A DNA stretch of 42,923 bases, taken from assembly GCF_003864415.1 (NCBI RefSeq), contig NZ_BFFP01000021.1:1-42923 (forward strand), read 5' to 3'. The position numbers were made by a program, and so were the translations under genes. The notes beneath the pieces were generated by a model. It was not told where the DNA came from, did no database searches, and saw only the letters and a list, made by a program, of their open reading frames with translations. Shown one piece after another: positions 24,376 through 33,019 of this stretch (the first letter of the stretch is position 1; each line of letters begins with the position of its first letter). This DNA is from Ligilactobacillus salitolerans. GTDB lineage: Bacteria; Bacillota; Bacilli; Lactobacillales; Lactobacillaceae.

Positions 24376-25131
24376 TTAATCCGTGAAATGATTGATGCTT
24401 TCCATCATTTCGTCCGTGGCTGAGACCGCCCGGGAATTCAACTGGTATGAGCGCTGGGTTGAGATCATATTCGTCATTTCTTGTGCCAGATCGACATTGG
24501 CCGATTCCAACGTTCCTTGCATGACCGTGCTATTGCCTGCCCCTAAGGTGAAACCGCCGCGCGCCTGATATAAGTTGGCACCAACTGAGACCAAGGAGTG
24601 TTCATTATTGGGAGTGTACAGCTGGAGCTGTCCTAAAACCTGCTGACCAGCTGAGATCTGACCATTGGGGCTGATCTTCAAATCGCCTGCTGGCCAATTT
24701 TGTTGCGGAACTTGAGCATTGACAGCGACCCGATAACCATTACTAGCTACAAGTGCACCCGTTTCGTCGCGGTGAAAATCGCCTGCTTTAGTCAGGTAGA
24801 TTTGCCCGTTTGGCCCCTGCAAACCAAAGAAGGCGTTCCCTTTGATCGCCAGATCCAACGAGCGTCCAGTATTTTCATATTCACCCACTCGATCATCGAT
24901 CATGTTGCTGCCCACGTTGATACCGGAGCTGCTGGCGAGTGCGCCGGCGTTTTGTCCAAGGCTCAGATCATTTTCAGTCAAGTTATTATTCATCAATTCA
25001 TTAAAAGAACTCACCATTCCTTTGTACCCAACCGTCGATGAGTTGGCGATATTATGTGAGATATTATCTAGGTTATCTTGCAAGCCGTTCAGGCCGGTGC
25101 GGTTAATTGATAAGATCGAATTTAAGTTCAT
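24376..25131 (-). CDS. flgG: flagellar rod/hook-basal-body protein, FlgG/FlhP type
   Basis: This 251-residue protein has the N-terminal rod motif (LNGLQDNLDNISHNIANSSTVGYKG), the central FlgE/F/G segment (RSLDLAIKGNAFFGLQ, YLTKAGDFHRDETG, LVASNGYRV) and the C-terminal domain (LESANVDLAQEMTNMISTQRSYQLNSRAV). It probably forms the distal rod. It is the second of two paralogues lying behind sigD, like flhO-flhP in Bacillus. GAGGAGCCC upstream supports the ATG. Confidence 0.9.
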   Translation of the reverse strand: MNLNSILSINRTGLNGLQDNLDNISHNIANSSTVGYKGMVSSFNELMNNNLTENDLSLGQNAGALASSSGINVGSNMIDDRVGEYENTGRSLDLAIKGNAFFGLQGPNGQIYLTKAGDFHRDETGALVASNGYRVAVNAQVPQQNWPAGDLKISPNGQISAGQQVLGQLQLYTPNNEHSLVSVGANLYQARGGFTLGAGNSTVMQGTLESANVDLAQEMTNMISTQRSYQLNSRAVSATDEMMESINHFTD

Positions 25132-25196
25132 CTAAAGGGCTCCTCTTTCTTAAAAAAATAGACTGCTTAATATGTATGTCTAAGCCAATATTTAGC

Positions 25197-25898
25197 TTAG
25201 ATCCGTCCCAATTGGTTGACAGCTTTATCTAAGGTCGAGTTAGTCGAATTGAGGACCTTTTGCTGGGCTTGGAACTGCCGGTTAGTTTGCATCAATTCAA
25301 CCATCTGATCTGAAGCAGAAACATTAGAATTCTCCAGCATCCCGGAACGCACGATTGCATTACTTGCTTGTGTCCCCTGTCCGGTGTAAAAAGTTCCGCC
25401 GAGGTTTTGCAGCTGGGTATTGGCTGGAAAACTGACTAACATGAAAGCTGGGGTCCCTTGGCCCAGTCTGACAGGCCCGGCGTTTTGACCAAGGACTTGG
25501 AACCCTTCTTGGGTAACAAGTTGGCCGTTGCCATCAACCGAAAAATGCCCGTTGCGCGTATATGCAGTTTGCCCGTTGCCTAAGCGCACTGCAAAGTAAC
25601 CATCACCTTGCAAGGCAAAATCGGTCGGCAGACCAGTTGGGTTCAATGCACCCTTGGTCGTGTCGATCGCGCTGCCATCGATCTGATTCCCCCAGGTAAA
25701 TCCACCAACTTCATGCCGTGTCTCATTCTTGATGCCAGCCTGATTATTATGTAGTTGAACCTCATCCATGGTTGCTTCAAACAAATTTTTTTGCAGGTAA
25801 CCTGGTGTTTCAACGTTGGCAATGTTGCTGCTTAAGTTTTCCTGTTGTGCCTGCAAAACATTAAAACTGTGTCTTAAAGTATCAATTCCTCGAATCAT
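25197..25898 (-). CDS. flgF: flagellar rod/hook-basal-body protein, FlgF/FlhO type
   Basis: This 233-residue protein opens MIRGIDTLRHSFNVLQAQQENLSSNIANVETPGY and has TDFALQGDGYFAV, AYTRNGHFSVDGNGQLVTQEGFQVLG and the C-terminal SNVSASDQMVELMQTNRQFQAQQKVL. It is a rod-class axial protein, the paralogue of the following gene. It overlaps sigD by 17 bases. FlgF versus FlhO naming cannot be settled from sequence by eye. Confidence 0.88.
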   Translation of the reverse strand: MIRGIDTLRHSFNVLQAQQENLSSNIANVETPGYLQKNLFEATMDEVQLHNNQAGIKNETRHEVGGFTWGNQIDGSAIDTTKGALNPTGLPTDFALQGDGYFAVRLGNGQTAYTRNGHFSVDGNGQLVTQEGFQVLGQNAGPVRLGQGTPAFMLVSFPANTQLQNLGGTFYTGQGTQASNAIVRSGMLENSNVSASDQMVELMQTNRQFQAQQKVLNSTNSTLDKAVNQLGRI

Positions 25899-26601
25899 CT
25901 TGTGCCTCCATATATCCGCGCAGTTTAGCGATCACACGCCCATGGATCTGTGAAACGCGCGCGATCGAAACATCTAAAACTAAACCGATCTCTTTTAACG
26001 TTAATTCTTGTTCATAATACAAACTCAAAACCAATTGTTCCCGCTCCGTCAACTTGCTGATTGCTGCCGTTAGTTCGGTGACTGTTTCTTGCTTGAGTAA
26101 AGCACTCTCAGCGTCACCGCCAGTCTTTTTGTCCCGCAAGATATCCTGAGTTGACATTGATTGCTCAGAAGAAAATAAAACGTCTTCTAGTGAGATACTT
26201 GCCATATAATGCAAACTGTCATAGATATCATTCAATTTCTTCTGGTTGATCCCCAGTTTCTGACAAATTTCATCATCTGTCGCTTCACGTTTGAGCTGCT
26301 GCTCTAATTCCTGCTTGGCGGCGTAATAATGATTTAAATTGTCGAATTTGTAGCGCGACAAACGCCCATGACTGCGGATCTCATCGATGACTGTTCCCCG
26401 GATCCGAACGTATGCATAACTTTCGAATGGGACCTTTTTGCGCGGATCATATTTCTTTAAAGCATCCATCAGCCCGATCACACCTGTGTTGAAGAGGTCT
26501 TCATACTCATAGTCGGAGCTTTTCACGGTGATACGAGCGACAACTTTTTCAACAAGCGGCAAATACTTCAGAACTTGTTTTTCCATATCTAACTCATACA
26601 T
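25882..26601 (-). CDS. fliA: flagellar RNA polymerase sigma factor SigD/FliA
   Basis: This 239-residue sigma-70 group 3 factor has region 2 (YEDLFNTGVIGLMDALKKYD, then FESYAYVRIRGTVIDEIR, the sigma-28 signature), region 3 and region 4 (LTEREQLVLSLYYEQELTLKEIG, VSIARVSQIHGRVIAKLR). It directs class III flagellar and chemotaxis promoters and is inhibited by FlgM, encoded about 13 kb further along the block. Two matching promoters are present (12707 and 23575). It follows flhA directly; flhF and flhG, common between them in Bacillus, are absent. Confidence 0.96.
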   Translation of the reverse strand: MYELDMEKQVLKYLPLVEKVVARITVKSSDYEYEDLFNTGVIGLMDALKKYDPRKKVPFESYAYVRIRGTVIDEIRSHGRLSRYKFDNLNHYYAAKQELEQQLKREATDDEICQKLGINQKKLNDIYDSLHYMASISLEDVLFSSEQSMSTQDILRDKKTGGDAESALLKQETVTELTAAISKLTEREQLVLSLYYEQELTLKEIGLVLDVSIARVSQIHGRVIAKLRGYMEAQDDSRN

Positions 26602-26666
26602 CGAAAACTCTCCTCTCTTGGGTTGCGGTTATTTGGCAAGCATTAGTTCTCCAAAAATTTAATTTT

Positions 26667-28742
26667 TTACAGCTGCAATTGGCCTTGCGCCTCGATCGCC
26701 ACTTCATTCGGGATCTCATTTAAGGACAAGATCGCCAAATCAGGGAAGTTAAAGGCTAAAAGCTTCCGGAAAGCTGGCCTGGTCTGCGGGTTGGTCAATA
26801 AGACAAACGATAGATTTGCGACCAGCATCTGTTGCTGCAAGGCGGTCACTGCGTCAAAGAGCTGGTTGACAGTAGACGGCTGTAGGACTGGATATGAACC
26901 TGTTGCCGTCTTCTTGATGCTTTGTGCGACCATCTCTTCGACCTTGGGATGCACGGTCACCACGTAGATTTTATTATCTTCATCGACATACTTGTGGGCG
27001 ATCGTCCGTTTCAAAGCCTGGCGGACATATTCTGTTAAGGTCTCTGTATCCTTGGTCACTGTCCCGTAATCGGCCAGCGTTTCCAAGATTGTTGCCAAGT
27101 CGTTGATCGGCACCTTTTCTTCCAGTAAGTTCTGTAAAACTTTTTCAACTTCGCCTAAACGCAAGATATCTGGGATCAGTTCGTCGATCACGACGTTGCT
27201 TTGCTGCTTGATCCCTTCCAACAGTTGTTTGACCTCTTGTCGTCCGAGTAATTCCGGAGCATGCGCGTAGATAATTTCTTTCAAATGAGTTGCGATCACG
27301 GTTAACGGCTCGATCACTGTGAACCCTTGCAGATCAGCCGCTTCTTTATCCCGTTCATCGATCCAGAGTGCGTCTAGATGAAAGGCTGGTTCCACAGCTT
27401 TGATCCCATCAAAGGGCAGCTCTTCTCCAGTCGGACTGAAGATCAGATATTTATCAGGATAGACATCGCCGTTTGCGACCTCGTTGCCCTTGATCTTGAT
27501 CGAATAGTTGTTGGGATCCAAATAGAGGTTATCGCGGATCCGGACTGGACTGACTAAGATCCCAAGTTCGTGGGCCGTTTGCTTACGCAAGGCCACGATC
27601 CGACTCATCAAGCTGTTGTCAATTGAACTGTCAACCAAAGGGATCAAGGAATAGCCAATTTCGATCGCCAACGTTTCCACTTGAAAATCAGCCACGTCTT
27701 CGTCTTCTTGTTCGTCTTTTTTCTTCTGCAAAGCCAGCGTTTGCTTACGTTTCTTTTCGGCTTTGGCCTTCTTGATATCTTGTTGCTTAACGGCATAGCT
27801 TGCACCTAGCAAGCCCAACCCGATCAGCTCAAATGGCAAGATCGGAAAACCAGGCACCAGCCCTAAGATCATCAAGATCACGGCAACAATGCGGAAGATC
27901 TGCGGATTACGGACCGCATCGTTGGCGATATCCTTCCCAAAAGTACTATGATTATCCGAGCGGGTAACGATAATACCAGATGCAATCGAGATCAACAGTG
28001 AAGGGATCGAACTTACTAGTCCATCCCCGATAGACAACTTACCGAATTGAGACAAAGCTTCCATCATGGTCAGGTCGCCTTTAGCGGAAAAGATGATCGT
28101 TCCACCGATCAAATTGACCAGGACGATCACGATCCCTGCGATCGCGTCACCTTTAACGAACTTGCTGGCCCCATCCATCGAACCATAAAAATCGGCCTCG
28201 CGTTGCAGGTCTTCACGCCGTTGCCGCGCCTGCGTTTCGTCGATCAGACCAGAATTTAAGTCGGAGTCGATCGCCATTTGTTTGCCAGGCATCGCATCTA
28301 AAGTGAAACGCGCGGAAACTTCAGCCACACGTCCAGAACCATTAGTCACAACAACCAATTGCACGATGATAATGATCACGAACAAAATGATCCCCACAAT
28401 GTAATTTTTGCCCGCTACAACATCGGCGAAAGCGGCGATCACATGTCCCCCGTTACCTTGCGATAAGATCGCACGAGTTGAAGACATATTGAGTCCCAGC
28501 TTAAACATCGTCGTCAGCAAGAGCAGAGTCGGAAAAGTAGTAAATTCCAACACCGATTGGGTAAACATCGTGATCAGCAAGACATTCATCGCGATCGCGA
28601 TATTCAAGGCAATCAAAAAGTCCAAGACTGGTAGCGGCAAAGGAATAATAATGAGGCCAATAATGCTGACAACCAGGATCGAGATCACCAGATCAGCTGG
28701 TTGAATGACCTTTTTCTTTGCGGCTTTTTTCTTGTTGTGCAT
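26667..28742 (-). CDS. flhA: flagellar type III export gate protein FlhA
   Basis: This 691-residue protein has an N-terminal membrane half (about eight segments within 17-320) with the conserved cytoplasmic loop SARFTLDAMPGKQMAIDSDLNSGLI and DFYGSMDGASKFVKGDAIAG, then a Lys/Glu linker (about 325-350) and a soluble domain that binds chaperone-substrate complexes. It is the core of the export gate and proton-driven secretion. Length is normal. Confidence 0.97.
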   Translation of the reverse strand: MHNKKKAAKKKVIQPADLVISILVVSIIGLIIIPLPLPVLDFLIALNIAIAMNVLLITMFTQSVLEFTTFPTLLLLTTMFKLGLNMSSTRAILSQGNGGHVIAAFADVVAGKNYIVGIILFVIIIIVQLVVVTNGSGRVAEVSARFTLDAMPGKQMAIDSDLNSGLIDETQARQRREDLQREADFYGSMDGASKFVKGDAIAGIVIVLVNLIGGTIIFSAKGDLTMMEALSQFGKLSIGDGLVSSIPSLLISIASGIIVTRSDNHSTFGKDIANDAVRNPQIFRIVAVILMILGLVPGFPILPFELIGLGLLGASYAVKQQDIKKAKAEKKRKQTLALQKKKDEQEDEDVADFQVETLAIEIGYSLIPLVDSSIDNSLMSRIVALRKQTAHELGILVSPVRIRDNLYLDPNNYSIKIKGNEVANGDVYPDKYLIFSPTGEELPFDGIKAVEPAFHLDALWIDERDKEAADLQGFTVIEPLTVIATHLKEIIYAHAPELLGRQEVKQLLEGIKQQSNVVIDELIPDILRLGEVEKVLQNLLEEKVPINDLATILETLADYGTVTKDTETLTEYVRQALKRTIAHKYVDEDNKIYVVTVHPKVEEMVAQSIKKTATGSYPVLQPSTVNQLFDAVTALQQQMLVANLSFVLLTNPQTRPAFRKLLAFNFPDLAILSLNEIPNEVAIEAQGQLQL

Positions 28743-28790
28743 CGGTTTTTACTCTCTCCTATCACATGTAAATCTCTTTATTTGCGAAAC

Positions 28791-29855
28791 TTAAATTTTA
28801 CCCTTAGCTTCCTGATCCAAACGGTAGACCAAAGCGATCAAGTTAGCGACCGGCTCAAAGAATTCCTCTGGAATAAAATCGCCCGCTTCAAGCTTCGGGT
28901 AAATTGCTCGCGCCAACGGTTTGTTTTCGATAATTGGGACATTTTGTTTCTTAGCTTCAGCCTTCATCTTTTGTGCAACTTCATCGGCTCCCTTGGCCAA
29001 GAGTTGCGGGACTGGGGTTTCTTCTTTGTCATACTTGATAGCCAAAGCCAAATGAGTCGGATTGGCCAAAACAACGGTGGCATCTTTGACTTGCGCGATC
29101 GAATTGCGGACCATCGCCTGGTATTGGGCCTTGCGTTTAGCCTTGACCTGCGGGTCGCCTTCCATTTGTTTCATTTCTTCTTTAATTTCCTGTTTGCTCA
29201 TCTTGAGCTTCTTAGTCCGACTAAAGTTCTGGTAAGTCAAGTCCACTAAACCTAAGATCAGTAAGACAAGTGCGATCTGAACTCCGAGTTCCTTACAGAA
29301 ATTCAGGATAAAAAACAAAATTTTCGCAGCTCCGACCGAACTGGCATTTAAAATATCTCGCAGCGACGAAACATATTTGCGGTAACACAGAAAGGCGATC
29401 AGAATAAATTTTGCCGTCGTTTTGGCTAAGTTGATCACGGCATCCAGACTAAACATCCGTTTCAGACCGCTCAAAGGGTTTAATCGTTTAAAATCCGGTT
29501 TCAAGGGCTTGGTCGTAAAAAGAAAGCCGATCTGGACGAAATTTCCCAAATAACTGATCAGGTAGCCAACAATCAAAAACGGTGCAGCAGCGATCACGAT
29601 CATCAAGACCGCCTGCAAGCCGACTTTCGGCAAATCGGTGTACATGTGCTCGTAGTTGCCCATCTGCTCAAGAAAACCCGTCAAGTATGGCAGAAAATGA
29701 CCCAAGCTAAACTGCCAGGCCGGCACGAAGATCAGCGCAAAAACCAACAGAGCCAAAGCCGCTGTCAAATCAGGGCTGCGTGCCACATTTCCCTTTTTAC
29801 GCGCATCCTTGCGCCGTTTGGCGGTCGGTTTTTCCGTTTTGCCGTCTTTATCCAT
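28791..29855 (-). CDS. flhB: flagellar export switch protein FlhB
   Basis: This 354-residue protein has a charged start (KTEKPTAKRRKDARKKGNVARS), four membrane segments within about 28-220, and a cytoplasmic domain with the self-cleavage motif NPTH at 265-268. Cleavage between Asn and Pro, helped by FliK, switches export from hook to filament substrates. The motif is intact and length is normal. Confidence 0.96.
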   Translation of the reverse strand: MDKDGKTEKPTAKRRKDARKKGNVARSPDLTAALALLVFALIFVPAWQFSLGHFLPYLTGFLEQMGNYEHMYTDLPKVGLQAVLMIVIAAAPFLIVGYLISYLGNFVQIGFLFTTKPLKPDFKRLNPLSGLKRMFSLDAVINLAKTTAKFILIAFLCYRKYVSSLRDILNASSVGAAKILFFILNFCKELGVQIALVLLILGLVDLTYQNFSRTKKLKMSKQEIKEEMKQMEGDPQVKAKRKAQYQAMVRNSIAQVKDATVVLANPTHLALAIKYDKEETPVPQLLAKGADEVAQKMKAEAKKQNVPIIENKPLARAIYPKLEAGDFIPEEFFEPVANLIALVYRLDQEAKGKI

Positions 29856-29881
29856 GAAACGAACCTATCCTTTAACTTTTT

Positions 29882-30640
29882 TCACCCTAATGACCGTAAA
29901 AATTCCACCAAAAATTCATAAGACTGCGGCATGACTTTGCCTAAGAGACTGATCACATTTGGCAGCAGCAATAAGAAGATCACCAAGCCAACTGTTGCTT
30001 TTAACGATAAACTCAACATTAAGACGTTGAGCTGCGGGACCGAGCGGGATAAAACACCCAAGACGATATCGATCACCATCACGGCAATGATCAAGGGCGC
30101 CGCGATATTAAAGGCCATCTCTAAAGTCTGGCCGGTCAGCTGGACGACTCCTTTGACCGTTGCGGCAGTCAAGTTAGCAGTTCCCAAGGGAACCATTGTA
30201 AAAGACTTCATCACCGCCCGAAATAATTGCAGGTGCAAGTTTAAAATGAAGAACACTGCAATGGCTAGCCAGTAGTAAAGCTTGCCATACTGGGAAGAAG
30301 AAACTTCCATGGTCCGGTCAAACGCTTGTCCCATTGAAAAGCCGTTCTGAAAGTCGATCAACGAACCAGCCATGATCACTGCCTGAAAGACCAGCTGGCT
30401 GATATAGCCCATGGCTAACCCCAATAAAACCTCTTTGACCACAGCCAAGGCAAAGAGTGCCATGGTCAGCTCATGTGCTTTTCCCGCTAGCGGAACTGCG
30501 GCGACCGTTAAACTGCCGCCGACTACCAGCTTAGCCATATTGGGAAAACCTTTTTGCGAAAAAACCGGTGCAGTCGCAACGAAAGAAAAAAGCCGGCAGC
30601 CGACCAGACAGATCAATTCTACTTCTGCCAACTCATTCAC
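29882..30640 (-). CDS. fliR: flagellar export gate protein FliR
   Basis: This 252-residue protein has about six membrane segments and the FliR opening (CLVGCRLFSFVATAPVFSQKGFPNMAKLVVG) and GFSMGQAFD. It is part of the FliP-FliQ-FliR helical gate. Its ATG overlaps the fliQ stop (ATGA), indicating translational coupling. Confidence 0.95.
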   Translation of the reverse strand: MNELAEVELICLVGCRLFSFVATAPVFSQKGFPNMAKLVVGGSLTVAAVPLAGKAHELTMALFALAVVKEVLLGLAMGYISQLVFQAVIMAGSLIDFQNGFSMGQAFDRTMEVSSSQYGKLYYWLAIAVFFILNLHLQLFRAVMKSFTMVPLGTANLTAATVKGVVQLTGQTLEMAFNIAAPLIIAVMVIDIVLGVLSRSVPQLNVLMLSLSLKATVGLVIFLLLLPNVISLLGKVMPQSYEFLVEFLRSLG

Positions 30641-30900
30641 ATCCCCGAGATCAAACGAAAGATATAGCGCGTGAACTCACCTAAGACATTGATCATAAAG
30701 TTGCCCGCTAAAATCAAGGTCGCAAAGATCGCCACGAGTTTAGGCACAAAACTTAAGGTCTGTTCTTGGATCTGAGTCGTAGCTTGGAAGATACTGACGA
30801 TCAGCCCAACAACCATCGCGACTACAACGATTGGTCCCGAAACGACCAAGATCCTGATGATGGCCTCACGCATCACAGTCAAAACTAATGAAACTGACAT
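30637..30900 (-). CDS. fliQ: flagellar export gate protein FliQ
   Basis: This 87-residue protein with two membrane segments includes GPIVVVAMVVGLIVSIFQATTQIQEQTLSFVPK, the highly conserved FliQ core. It stacks around FliP/FliR in the export gate. AGGAGGAGC lies upstream of the ATG. Confidence 0.96.
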   Translation of the reverse strand: MSVSLVLTVMREAIIRILVVSGPIVVVAMVVGLIVSIFQATTQIQEQTLSFVPKLVAIFATLILAGNFMINVLGEFTRYIFRLISGM

Positions 30901-30910
30901 GGAGCTCCTC

Positions 30911-31696
30911 CTAACTAAAGCTATGGACTAACGACTCGACTAACAAGTACCAGCCGTCGACCATGACAAACAGTAATAGCTTGAACGGCAACGAGATCAT
31001 GACCGGTGACAGCATGATCATCCCCATCGCCATTAGCACACTGGAAACCACCATGTCGATAATTAAGAATGGAATGAAGATCAAAAAGCCAATACTAAAT
31101 GCCGTCCGCAGTTCAGAGATGATAAAGGCTGGTGTAAGCGTGGTGAGCGGAACTTCCTTGACGTTTTTATAACTATGCTTATCCTCAGAAACATCCAAGA
31201 AGAGTTTAATATCTTTTTTCCGGGTTTCCTTGCCCATAAATTCTTTTAAGCGTACTTCCGAACGGTTAAATGCCTGTTTTTCGGTAATTTCATGCTGGTT
31301 ATAAGGCTTGATCGCATCCTGATAGATATCCGTATAGACTGGTTTCATCGTGAACAGGGTCAAAAATAAAGCTAAGCCAAGCAGGACTTGGTTCGGTGGA
31401 TTTTGTTGGGTCCCCAAAGCACTCCTGGTAAAGGACAAAACCATAATGATCCGTGTAAAAGAAGTCATCATCACTAATAACAAAGGGACAACTGAAAGGA
31501 TCGTCATCATCACGAAGACATTCACGATTTGAGATGAGCTGCCCGTCTGACCGCCACTGATCAGATCAGTCACGCCCTGAGTGATGTCGTTGATCCCTGC
31601 CGCATTTGTTTGCAGCGGCAAAAGCCAACCAGCAGTAGCTGCTAGTCCGAACAACCAAACTTGCAGCTGCTGTTTGCGCCTTTTTTTCTTGCCCAT
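30911..31696 (-). CDS. fliP: flagellar export gate protein FliP
   Basis: This 261-residue protein has a cleavable signal (KKKRRKQQLQ, a hydrophobic stretch, then TNAAG) as FliP proteins have, followed by membrane segments with MMTSFTRIIMVLSFTRSALGTQQNPPNQVLLGLALFLT and SELRTAFSIGFLIFIPFLIIDMVVSSVLMAMGM. Five or six FliP subunits form the gate core. The fliO stop TGA overlaps this ATG by one base; a GTG one codon upstream is an alternative start. Confidence 0.96.
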   Translation of the reverse strand: MGKKKRRKQQLQVWLFGLAATAGWLLPLQTNAAGINDITQGVTDLISGGQTGSSSQIVNVFVMMTILSVVPLLLVMMTSFTRIIMVLSFTRSALGTQQNPPNQVLLGLALFLTLFTMKPVYTDIYQDAIKPYNQHEITEKQAFNRSEVRLKEFMGKETRKKDIKLFLDVSEDKHSYKNVKEVPLTTLTPAFIISELRTAFSIGFLIFIPFLIIDMVVSSVLMAMGMIMLSPVMISLPFKLLLFVMVDGWYLLVESLVHSFS

Positions 31697-32049
31697 CACT
31701 TTTTCTCCCTCTTCTTCAAGCGCTCAGTTCTTCTAATCAGAACATTCGCAAACTTTTTTTCGTCCATGTCTGACTTTAACTTAGGTTCAAGCAACTGCTC
31801 GGCTTCGGTTGCGGATAACTCAGTCAAAATACTGCTGCCAGCCTCCGCTAGGCTCATTAAATAGTAGCGGTCAACGACCTGGACGATTCCGAGAGCCGAA
31901 GTTTTAGTAACCGGGATCTTCTTTAAGACCTGCAGTTTGTTATCTTGCGGGACCGTGTACTTTTGTAAAAATTTTAAGAATAGGTTGATCAAAATGATCA
32001 CGACGACTAGACCGACTGCCATTTTGACCAAAGATAACGTTAACTGCAT
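31696..32049 (-). CDS. fliO: flagellar export apparatus protein FliO (FliZ-like)
   Basis: This 117-residue protein has one N-terminal membrane segment (about 8-27) and a cytoplasmic part with LQVLKKIPVTKTSALGIVQVVDRYYLMSLAEAGSSILTEL, the typical FliO pattern. FliO helps assemble the FliP ring. The GGAG binding site (32057-32060) lies at the edge of the 42-base tandem repeats that separate it from fliL. Confidence 0.85.
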   Translation of the reverse strand: MQLTLSLVKMAVGLVVVIILINLFLKFLQKYTVPQDNKLQVLKKIPVTKTSALGIVQVVDRYYLMSLAEAGSSILTELSATEAEQLLEPKLKSDMDEKKFANVLIRRTERLKKREKK

Positions 32050-32056
32050 GAAACTA

Positions 32057-32180
32057 CTCCTTTTGGTTGGTCTTTTGTTAAAATTCCATCCGATTACTTA
32101 TCTTTCGGTTGGTCTTTTGCTTAAAAGCCAACCAATTGCTGCTCTTTTGGCTGGTCTTTTGCTTAAAGACCAACCAATTC
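32057..32180 (-). repeat. three 42-base tandem hairpin repeats between fliL and fliO
   Basis: The GG(T/C)TGGTCTTTTG core recurs at 32065, 32107 and 32149, an exact 42-base period. On the minus (sense) strand each unit folds as GGTTGGTCTTT..AAAGACC(A/G)(A/G)CC; the copy nearest fliO is the most decayed. A C-A mismatch on the plus strand in one unit becomes a G-U pair on the minus strand, so the sense RNA folds better. The purine tail of the last unit is the fliO ribosome binding site. Confidence 0.8.
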
Positions 32181-32202
32181 CCTGTGCTAAATTTGATAAA
32201 TC

Positions 32203-32709
32203 TTATTGAATAACGAAATCTGTGACATAGACTTCTTGAACTACCGAATGACCATAATCCTTGTTAAGTGCATCTTTAACTTGCGTCTTGATCTGATCAA
32301 TACTTCCATCATCCTTGAGCAGATCAGCTGCTTTTTTGGGCTTTAAAACGCGAATCATGCTATCGCGGATCAACGGCATGTGCTTCTTGATATCCTTGGC
32401 ATCATCGCCATCTGGTACCAGCAAGGATACCTTGATCCGCAGATACTGCGGATCACTGTTCCCGTCATTCGCTAAGTTGACTACGAATTTATCGACGCTG
32501 ACCAGACGCTGCTTGCTGGAAATCGCTGTTGTTTTAGCTTCAGTTTCATTCCCAGCCGTATTATCATCCTTGCTAAAATACTTGCCAGTCAGCATAGTCC
32601 CTGCAGCACTGGCAGCAAAAGCCAACACCACGACCAAGACGATGATCAAGCCCCACTTCACGCCGCCTTTTTTGTTTTCTGTGTTTTCTCTTTCAGCCTT
32701 ATTCTTCAT
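32203..32709 (-). CDS. fliL: flagellar basal body protein FliL
   Basis: This 168-residue protein has a charged cytoplasmic start, one membrane segment (about 19-39), and an extracellular domain with SVDKFVVNLAN, LRIKVSLLV and IRDSMIRVLKPKKAADL, matching FliL's stomatin-like fold. FliL surrounds or supports stator units. ATG 32709 overlaps the previous gene by about eleven bases. The frame continues upstream, but the family start fits here. Confidence 0.9.
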   Translation of the reverse strand: MKNKAERENTENKKGGVKWGLIIVLVVVLAFAASAAGTMLTGKYFSKDDNTAGNETEAKTTAISSKQRLVSVDKFVVNLANDGNSDPQYLRIKVSLLVPDGDDAKDIKKHMPLIRDSMIRVLKPKKAADLLKDDGSIDQIKTQVKDALNKDYGHSVVQEVYVTDFVIQ

Positions 32710-32923
32710 TTCTCTCGTTGTCCCTTTCCAAAAGTTCTCGACCAGAAAAAATTTTCTGCCGGTAAGCAATGATCAAAGCAATCACGGCAGTCGCAGTTTC
32801 CAAAACGACTAAAGTTTTGCTATCCGTTAGTGTGATCACTGTATCTGGAGTCTCGTCGATCCGATAAATCAAATCGGGATTTAGATAAAACTGTTTGCCT
32901 TTTAATGAAGTTAATCCGATCAT
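32699..32923 (-). CDS. FlbD-family (swarming-motility type) small flagellar protein
   Basis: This 74-residue protein opens MIGLTSLKGKQFYLNPDLIYRIDETPDTVITLTDSKTLVV, the FlbD pattern, and continues into a hydrophobic helix and a charged tail. FlbD proteins lie between flgE and fliL/motA in many Firmicutes; in Bacillus the homologue SwrD raises motor torque. GGGGGACAAG upstream fixes the start at 32923. The gene precedes fliL here without motAB. Confidence 0.85.
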   Translation of the reverse strand: MIGLTSLKGKQFYLNPDLIYRIDETPDTVITLTDSKTLVVLETATAVIALIIAYRQKIFSGRELLERDNERNEE

Positions 32924-33019
32924 CAGCTTGTCCCCCTCATGCAAATTTTTTCAGATTTTCAGAGCTCTTTCACTCAAACGCTGCTCTTAATATTTGCAAC
33001 GCCTGCTTATTTTCTATTT

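Noticed and set aside
31937-32209. Plus-strand 90-codon ORF with repeated VGLLLK peptides
   Set aside because: It is the antisense reading of the 42-base hairpin repeats, whose period is divisible by three; it has no binding site and overlaps fliO.
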